Part shown: one piece after another, positions 5,528 through 8,956 of the stretch | Layout of the letters: each line of letters begins with the position of its first letter | How positions within the stretch are numbered: the stretch's first letter is position 1 | From: Methanomicrobiales archaeon | GTDB taxonomy: Archaea > Halobacteriota > Methanomicrobia > Methanomicrobiales > Methanoculleaceae | NCBI GenBank assembly: GCA_012511245.1 | Contig: JAAZGM010000065.1 | Span: 1 to 8,956, forward strand | Length of the DNA stretch: 8,956 nt | Direction of reading: 5' to 3' | Made by a program: the position numbers and the translations under genes | The notes under the pieces: generated by a model | Database searches by the model: none | What the model saw: only the letters and a program-made list of their open reading frames with translations | What the model was told of the DNA's origin: nothing

Positions 5528-7027
5528 TCAAACTGCTTCTCTCCACTGGCAGTACTGGTGACGCATATCAACCAGGCAGGCCGTAGCACAGCTCTTGCAG
5601 CCCCGCATGGGAGCAGCCGCCGTATCCTTCTCGAGGGCGATGATGTTCGTCATCATCGTCGCGGTCACGGGCTCGCTCGTCAGGAGGCACGGGTAATCGG
5701 CAAGCCGCATCAGGGCGGAGAACCGGACGGATATGGAACAGGCGGGGTAGGCATACCACTGCGGGTTCATCAGAACCTCGTTCTTGTGGATGGGCGAAAG
5801 ATCGATCGGGTACTTGCCGACCTTTGGAACCAGTTCCTCCTTCAACCCGGCCCTGTTGCGTTGTGCCTTGTCGAGGATCTTCCATCCGCGGTAGATCGCA
5901 TCCATGAAGTCACAGTTGTGGAGTTCCACCGCCGCACCCCGGGAGGGGTAGATCTGGACGTAGTTGTGGAACCGCTTTGTGAGCAGGTCGACGATCATGG
6001 GGGCATTGAATCCGTCGAGTTCGAGGATGTACTCGGTTGCCGCCGCCGTGGCGCCGGTCGCAAGCGACAGAACCTCCCAGTAGCTCTTGTATGCGTCCAG
6101 CGACTTCCGAAGCGAGGACTCCATAACATCGGTGACCGCCTCGATCACCGCCATGACGACATCGTCCTTGCACATGTTGAAGGTCGACTGTGCGATGTGG
6201 TGTGCGACGTCGCCGACACTGTAGGCGGGAATCGTCAGGATGTTGCCGTAGTGGACGCCGTCATCGACAGCCGCACGGACGGATGCTTCCATCCGCCGCC
6301 GGTACTCGCTCATGTACTTCCGCGGGTCGAATGAGGTCATACCGGCGTCGTTCATCAGTTCTACCTGCGCCTCAACCGGTTCGCGGTAGATCTTCTGCAT
6401 GATCGCGACCTCTTTCGCCGCTGCCTCAGTAGCGGTTGCTCCAGCCTCAAGTGCCTTGGTAAAGGCGTCGCCAAACCCATAAGAGGTGTTCATGCCCCAC
6501 GATTTGGCGGCGAGGATAGCCCGCTTGTGTTCGACCGGGATCTCGGTCTTTGCCAGTATCTGGTTCACCACGTTGCTTGTGCTCCCCGGTATCAGCGCAA
6601 AGTCGACGACACAGGTGGGGCCGTAGAACCCGCCGTAATGCCGGACGGCTTCAAGGCTGATCAGGGCTTCTGCACCGGCAATCGCCTCGACAAAGGTGTC
6701 GACACTCTTTGCGAATGCCGCATCCTGCTCTTTCAGGATCTCAAGCACCACGGGCGTCTGGTAGTGCTCGACGAACGGGTCATCCTCTGGGCGGACAGCC
6801 TTTGTGAGGCTTTTGATGGTGTCGTAGTGCGAGATCACCGAGTTCTTATGAAGTTCAATGACCGCACTGCTCTGCTCACCAATCGCTGTCATCGTCCGGA
6901 CTGCGTCAACATAGGGTTTTGCGTCCGTTATACTAAATTTCCGACCGCGTTTCACCTTGAGCGTATCCACGTCCGCCCTCTGGGCAGCCATGGATTCGTT
7001 TATCATCTTCTCGTAGAGTTCTTTCAT
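5528..7027 (-). CDS. DUF2193-type conserved archaeal protein with Cys-rich tail
   Basis: A 499-aa soluble protein, largely helical by composition, with no transmembrane segment. I place it in the uncharacterised archaeal family DUF2193 from memory of its N-terminus (MKELYEKMINESMAAQRADV) and length, without a search. The C-terminus carries a cysteine cluster C477-x2-C480-x3-C484-x8-C493, plausible for a metal or Fe-S site. Further cysteines lie in GPTCVVDF, NMCKDD, HNCDFMD and PACSIS. The frame stays open upstream to an ATG at 7153, but only the ATG at 7027 has a ribosome binding site (AAGGTGAT, five bases away) and matches family length. The upstream 42 residues are low-complexity Arg/Pro-rich and not protein-like. 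It is followed after 15 nt by the DUF2180 zinc-finger gene. The reaction, if any, is unknown; it does not look like the methanol methyltransferase MtaB. Confidence 0.8.
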   Translation of the reverse strand: MKELYEKMINESMAAQRADVDTLKVKRGRKFSITDAKPYVDAVRTMTAIGEQSSAVIELHKNSVISHYDTIKSLTKAVRPEDDPFVEHYQTPVVLEILKEQDAAFAKSVDTFVEAIAGAEALISLEAVRHYGGFYGPTCVVDFALIPGSTSNVVNQILAKTEIPVEHKRAILAAKSWGMNTSYGFGDAFTKALEAGATATEAAAKEVAIMQKIYREPVEAQVELMNDAGMTSFDPRKYMSEYRRRMEASVRAAVDDGVHYGNILTIPAYSVGDVAHHIAQSTFNMCKDDVVMAVIEAVTDVMESSLRKSLDAYKSYWEVLSLATGATAAATEYILELDGFNAPMIVDLLTKRFHNYVQIYPSRGAAVELHNCDFMDAIYRGWKILDKAQRNRAGLKEELVPKVGKYPIDLSPIHKNEVLMNPQWYAYPACSISVRFSALMRLADYPCLLTSEPVTATMMTNIIALEKDTAAAPMRGCKSCATACLVDMRHQYCQWREAV

Positions 7028-7300
7028 CTCAATCACCTTAGATGCGGTCTCCTGCTGGAGTCCTGGTGTTCGTAAAGCGATCCCTGCGGTGACCCCATCC
7101 AGGGCGCACCGGGTCCTCTGGCGGTGCGGGCGGTTGGAGCGGTACGGAAGCAACGGCGGTTAGCAAGATCGATGATCTCCGCCGGGAGAACGGTGTGGTG
7201 AGGAGCCGGGGGTGTCCGATGGATACCGGGACATCTCGTTTGCATGGTCGCTGATTCCCATACCCTTTATCTCACATTAGAATCCTGGTGCAGGTCTTCC
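7028..7300 (-). promoter_or_regulatory. putative structured 5' leader of the DUF2193-DUF2180 operon
   Basis: This stretch upstream of the DUF2193 start has no credible ORF but several hairpins. CGGCGG 7154-7159 pairs with CCGCCG 7179-7184, with inner AGATC 7166-7170 and GATCT 7174-7178 around loop GAT. CGCACCG 7105-7111 pairs with CGGTGCG 7122-7128. A CCCTG/CAGGG pair spans about 7082-7103. I recognise no known riboswitch class. If transcription begins at the TATA-like element near 7324-7331, the leader would be about 275 nt, unusually long for an archaeon. A promoter nearer the gene (e.g. AGATAAAGGGTATG at about 7260-7275) would shorten it. Confidence 0.3.
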
Positions 7301-7323
7301 AATGCCATACTGGGCTACACTAC

Positions 7324-7344
7324 CATATATCAGTTGTGCAACTG
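7324..7344. promoter_or_regulatory. TATA-like element abutting a 6-2-6 dyad (possible operator)
   Basis: CATATAT (7324-7330) is directly followed by CAGTTG-TG-CAACTG (7331-7344), an exact 6-bp inverted repeat. Read on the minus strand the dyad lies just upstream of a GATATATGG TATA-like box pointing towards DUF2193, where an activator or repressor could act. Read on the plus strand it would lie downstream of the TATA box as a roadblock. Direction is not settled by sequence. Confidence 0.35.
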
Positions 7345-7363
7345 GCAAACGGGGCGATCGGAT

Positions 7364-7388
7364 TTCCCCGGGATATTTTCCCGGGGGA
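7364..7388 (-). terminator. GC-rich hairpin downstream of fen1
   Basis: CCCCGGG (7366-7372) and CCCGGGG (7380-7386) are exact complements around an AT-rich 7-nt loop, extendable by two weaker pairs. It lies 52 bases beyond the fen1 stop; the intervening sequence contains a short T4 run. It probably marks the end of the fen1 transcript. The wider 7301-7439 stretch holds no gene. Confidence 0.4.
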
Positions 7389-7439
7389 CCGTTTGATACG
7401 TCGGATTTTTCATAAAATGACCGGTCCGAGAGCGGTGTA

Positions 7440-8441
7440 TCAGAACCAGGCATCCAGCGTCTTCTGTGTTCCCTTCGCCGGAACCCGGGCAAGAGCACTC
7501 CGGACCCGGTCCTCTGAGAAGTCGTAGCGGTCAGAGAGCATGGAGATGATCCCTTCGACGTCCGGCGCCTTCCACTCGAGGGTGTAGTCGTCGGTGATCG
7601 GCGGGTTGAGGAAGAAATCCCGGATCGGGGCGGGGTCAAAGTCAGGCTGTTTTTCGGCGATGATCCTTTCAAATTCACCGTTACGGATGATCTTCAGGGC
7701 TGTCTTCCCGCCGACGCCCCGGATGCCGGGGTTGAAGTCCGTGCCGACCAGGATGCCTATCTCGACGAGCTGCTCTCTCGTCACCCCGAGGCGGTCGAGG
7801 AGGGAGGAGAGGACGATCCTCTCGGGGCTCACCGTGATCGTCCGGCCCCGCATCTTCCGCTTCCCGCTGACGGTGAGGTTCCGGACCAGGATCGGGGAGC
7901 CGAAGAGGAGCGAGTCGTAGTCCTGCGAGACCGCGTAGGTGACTTTCCCCTGCCGTGCCATGTAGGCGGCTTGAGCCTCGCCCTCGCTCGGCGCCTGCAC
8001 ACAGGGGATCCCGAGCAGGTCGAGGAGCTCACGGGACGACTCAAGGATGTGGCTGTCGATACGGGCGGATGCGCTCGCCTGCTTATACGCCTCCTCCATA
8101 TCCCCTTCCCGGAGCGCCGTCTTCCATGCCTCATCCGCCCTGGCGCGGAGTTCGCGCCGCTCGTCGATCGTCTCCTGCTTGAGCTCCGGCGGCTTTCCGT
8201 CGAAGACATAGACCGGCCGGATCCCCTTTTCAAGGAAGTTCACCGTCCGAAAGAGGATGCCGGAGAGATGCGAGGTGACCCTGCCCGCACCGTTCATCAG
8301 CGGAGTGCCGTCAGGCTGCCTGATGATCGTGAGGAACTGGTAGAGCGCGTTGTGGGCATCCACGGCGGCGATGCCGGGAAGATCGCTCCATGCCAGCGAT
8401 TCTTTACAGTCTGTGAGAATGTCGCGAATAGCAACGCCCAT
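7440..8441 (-). CDS. fen: Flap endonuclease 1 (FEN1/XPG family)
   Basis: Structure-specific nuclease that removes 5' flaps during Okazaki-fragment maturation and long-patch base excision repair, working with PCNA. The 333-aa protein has N (about 1-100) and I (about 115-260) domains with the expected acidic two-metal residues: D28 (AAVDAHNALYQF), D81 (VFDGKPPELK), E153 and E155 (PSEGEAQAAYM), D174 and D176 (SQDYDSLLFG), and D234 (VGTDFNPG). The helix-hairpin-helix GIRGVGGKTALKII follows. The last eight residues, QKTLDAWF, are a textbook PCNA-interacting PIP box. Length is normal for archaeal FEN1. The ATG at 8441 gives the usual MGV(A)IRDIL start; the N-terminal MG is conserved and contacts DNA in the family. 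Only a weak ribosome binding site is visible. A TATA-like element at 8466-8477 would give an almost leaderless mRNA. Very secure. Confidence 0.97.
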   Translation of the reverse strand: MGVAIRDILTDCKESLAWSDLPGIAAVDAHNALYQFLTIIRQPDGTPLMNGAGRVTSHLSGILFRTVNFLEKGIRPVYVFDGKPPELKQETIDERRELRARADEAWKTALREGDMEEAYKQASASARIDSHILESSRELLDLLGIPCVQAPSEGEAQAAYMARQGKVTYAVSQDYDSLLFGSPILVRNLTVSGKRKMRGRTITVSPERIVLSSLLDRLGVTREQLVEIGILVGTDFNPGIRGVGGKTALKIIRNGEFERIIAEKQPDFDPAPIRDFFLNPPITDDYTLEWKAPDVEGIISMLSDRYDFSEDRVRSALARVPAKGTQKTLDAWF

Positions 8442-8465
8442 GCTACCAGCTCATGAAGAGGGGAG

Positions 8466-8477
8466 ATATCATTAAGG
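8466..8477 (-). promoter_or_regulatory. putative fen1 TATA element
   Basis: On the minus strand CTTAATGATATC is the only AT-rich stretch in the 48-bp gap between the membrane-protein gene and fen1. It lies 25-36 bases before the fen1 ATG and so predicts a transcript with a leader of a few bases at most. Co-transcription from the upstream gene is equally possible. Confidence 0.3.
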
Positions 8478-8489
8478 TGGCGGTCTGGT

Positions 8490-8804
8490 TCAACGATACA
8501 TCCGCCGGGAGAGGCCGTCGACGATCTCCTCGATGTGGCTAACGGTGTTATCGTATCTGGCAGTCAGTGTCTTTCCCATATCCTCCATATTCACGCGCAT
8601 AGTGCGCTCCCGCTGCACGATGCTCTTCTCAAGGTTCACGATCTTTATGCCAAGAGAGATGATCAGTCCTCCGAGGGCGAGCATCATGAACGTCGCAGCA
8701 ATCGCTATGACCAGATCCTGCCAGAACCGCATCACCAGCACGACGGTGGAGATCACCATCACAATGGTGAGAACGATATCGCCGATGAGTTCGCGAATCT
8801 CCAT
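8490..8804 (-). CDS. small two-helix membrane protein with cytoplasmic coiled coil
   Basis: A 104-aa protein I do not recognise as a named family. Two hydrophobic segments, about residues 10-25 and 31-53, are joined by a very short loop (RFWQD). A charged, helix-prone tail (54-104) with heptad-like spacing follows, e.g. IVNLEKSIVQRERTM and VSHIEEIVDGLSRRM. The layout suggests a hairpin membrane anchor with a coiled-coil domain, possibly oligomeric. There is no clear ribosome binding site. A TTAATTAA element centred 26 bp before the ATG predicts a leaderless transcript. It is divergent from the PSH protease gene and 48 bp upstream of fen1 on the same strand. Any functional link to either is speculation. 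Confidence 0.75.
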   Translation of the reverse strand: MEIRELIGDIVLTIVMVISTVVLVMRFWQDLVIAIAATFMMLALGGLIISLGIKIVNLEKSIVQRERTMRVNMEDMGKTLTARYDNTVSHIEEIVDGLSRRMYR

Positions 8805-8850
8805 AACTTAAAGTGATGAGGATGCATTAATTAACCTACCTATAATGAAT
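8805..8850. promoter_or_regulatory. divergent promoter region between the membrane-protein gene and PSH
   Basis: The 57-bp gap between the two ATGs contains the palindrome TTAATTAA (8827-8834). Its centre is 26 bp from the minus-strand ATG, ideal for a leaderless start. For the plus strand, AACTTAAAG (8805-8813) would give a leader of about 27 nt that keeps the GGAG, while CCTATAATG (about 8839-8847) lies too close to the ATG. Assigned by motif and spacing. Confidence 0.4.
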
Positions 8851-8861
8851 GGAGTTATGTG

Positions 8862-8956
8862 ATGCAGATACGCGACTGGCTGCCGTTTCTTGGAATAGCC
8901 CTGATGCTCCTGTTCGTCCAGATCATCGCCGTCATCCTCGTCACGCCGATGCAGGC
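8862..8956 (+). CDS. Presenilin-type intramembrane aspartyl protease PSH (N-terminus only)
   Basis: Only 31 complete codons are in the window, reading MQIRDWLPFLGIALMLLF and then a hydrophobic run ending VTPMQ(A). From memory this is nearly identical to the N-terminus and first transmembrane helix of the presenilin/SPP homologue of Methanoculleus marisnigri, the archaeal protein used for presenilin crystal structures. The family cuts substrates inside membranes using paired aspartates in YD and GxGD motifs; these lie outside this window and cannot be checked. The ATG at 8862 has GGAG seven bases before it (8851-8854). An ATG at 8857 is followed at once by a stop. It is divergent from the two-helix membrane protein. 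The call rests on a short stretch but a distinctive one. Confidence 0.8.
   Translation, partial: MQIRDWLPFLGIALMLLFVQIIAVILVTPMQ

Noticed and set aside
5249..6334. A 361-codon plus-strand frame opposite DUF2180 and DUF2193
   Set aside because: Antisense shadow in GC-rich DNA; no ribosome binding site and no protein-like pattern, while the opposite strand has two spaced genes with good ribosome binding sites and metal-ligand motifs.
5528..7027. Methanol:corrinoid methyltransferase MtaB for the 499-aa protein
   Set aside because: Length is similar-sized but the N-terminus and Cys pattern do not fit what I know of MtaB, and no corrinoid protein gene lies beside it.
7028..7153. N-terminal extension of DUF2193 to the ATG at 7153
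   Set aside because: No ribosome binding site at 7153, Arg/Pro-rich composition unlike the rest, and a strong GGTGAT site directly before the ATG at 7027 that gives the family length.
7033..7245. A 70-codon minus-strand frame in the leader of the DUF2193 operon as a leader peptide gene
   Set aside because: Composition is Arg/Pro/Thr-rich and typical of chance frames, it overlaps the DUF2193 ribosome binding site region out of frame, and no ribosome binding site is visible.
1..8956. tRNA, rRNA, CRISPR array, insertion sequence, att site or prophage
   Set aside because: I saw no tRNA-like T-arm with an acceptor stem, no regularly spaced direct repeats, no transposase or integrase motif and no target-site duplications. 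This was by eye and short degenerate elements could be missed.

Overview
The window looks like a chromosomal segment of a methanogenic archaeon of the order Methanomicrobiales, most likely a Methanoculleus species. Three things point there. The truncated gene at the right edge starts almost exactly as I remember the Methanoculleus marisnigri presenilin homologue PSH. The aquaporin is a close relative of methanogen AqpM. The F420H2-oxidase-type flavoprotein and the DUF2193/DUF2180 gene pair are, as I recall, typical of methanogens. Base composition is GC-rich, promoters are TATA-type, and several genes have GGAGG/GGTGAT ribosome binding sites. I see no insertion sequence, CRISPR array, tRNA or rRNA, and the gene order reads as ordinary chromosome.

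Layout, left to right. (1) Minus strand: an A-type flavodiiron protein (FprA), cut by the left edge, and upstream of it endonuclease V, with a 293-bp gap that holds nested inverted repeats. (2) Plus strand, divergent from endonuclease V: a 66-aa rubredoxin overlapping by 20 nt a pyruvate-oxidase-like thiamine-diphosphate flavoenzyme. (3) A 322-bp gap between converging genes. It has no credible ORF but carries a very good archaeal BRE/TATA promoter followed by three or four strong hairpins, and is the best candidate for an undescribed small RNA. (4) Minus strand: AqpM aquaporin, then further upstream the tightly spaced pair DUF2193 (499 aa, Cys-rich tail) and DUF2180 (69-aa zinc finger). (5) A 412-bp gap with a structured leader-like region, a TATA-linked dyad and a GC-rich hairpin. 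(6) Minus strand: FEN1 flap endonuclease, preceded by a 104-aa two-helix membrane protein. (7) Plus strand: the first 31 codons of PSH, divergent from the membrane protein across a 57-bp promoter region.

How the genes may work together. FprA-type flavodiiron proteins reduce O2 to water, and rubredoxin is the classical electron carrier of that family. The rubredoxin is translationally tied to a flavoenzyme predicted to oxidise pyruvate, so a pyruvate-to-rubredoxin-to-acceptor electron path is a reasonable hypothesis, but the sequence does not prove it. Endonuclease V (deaminated bases) and FEN1 (flap removal) are DNA-maintenance genes that simply lie in the same region. DUF2193 and DUF2180 are probably co-translated and may work together, function unknown.
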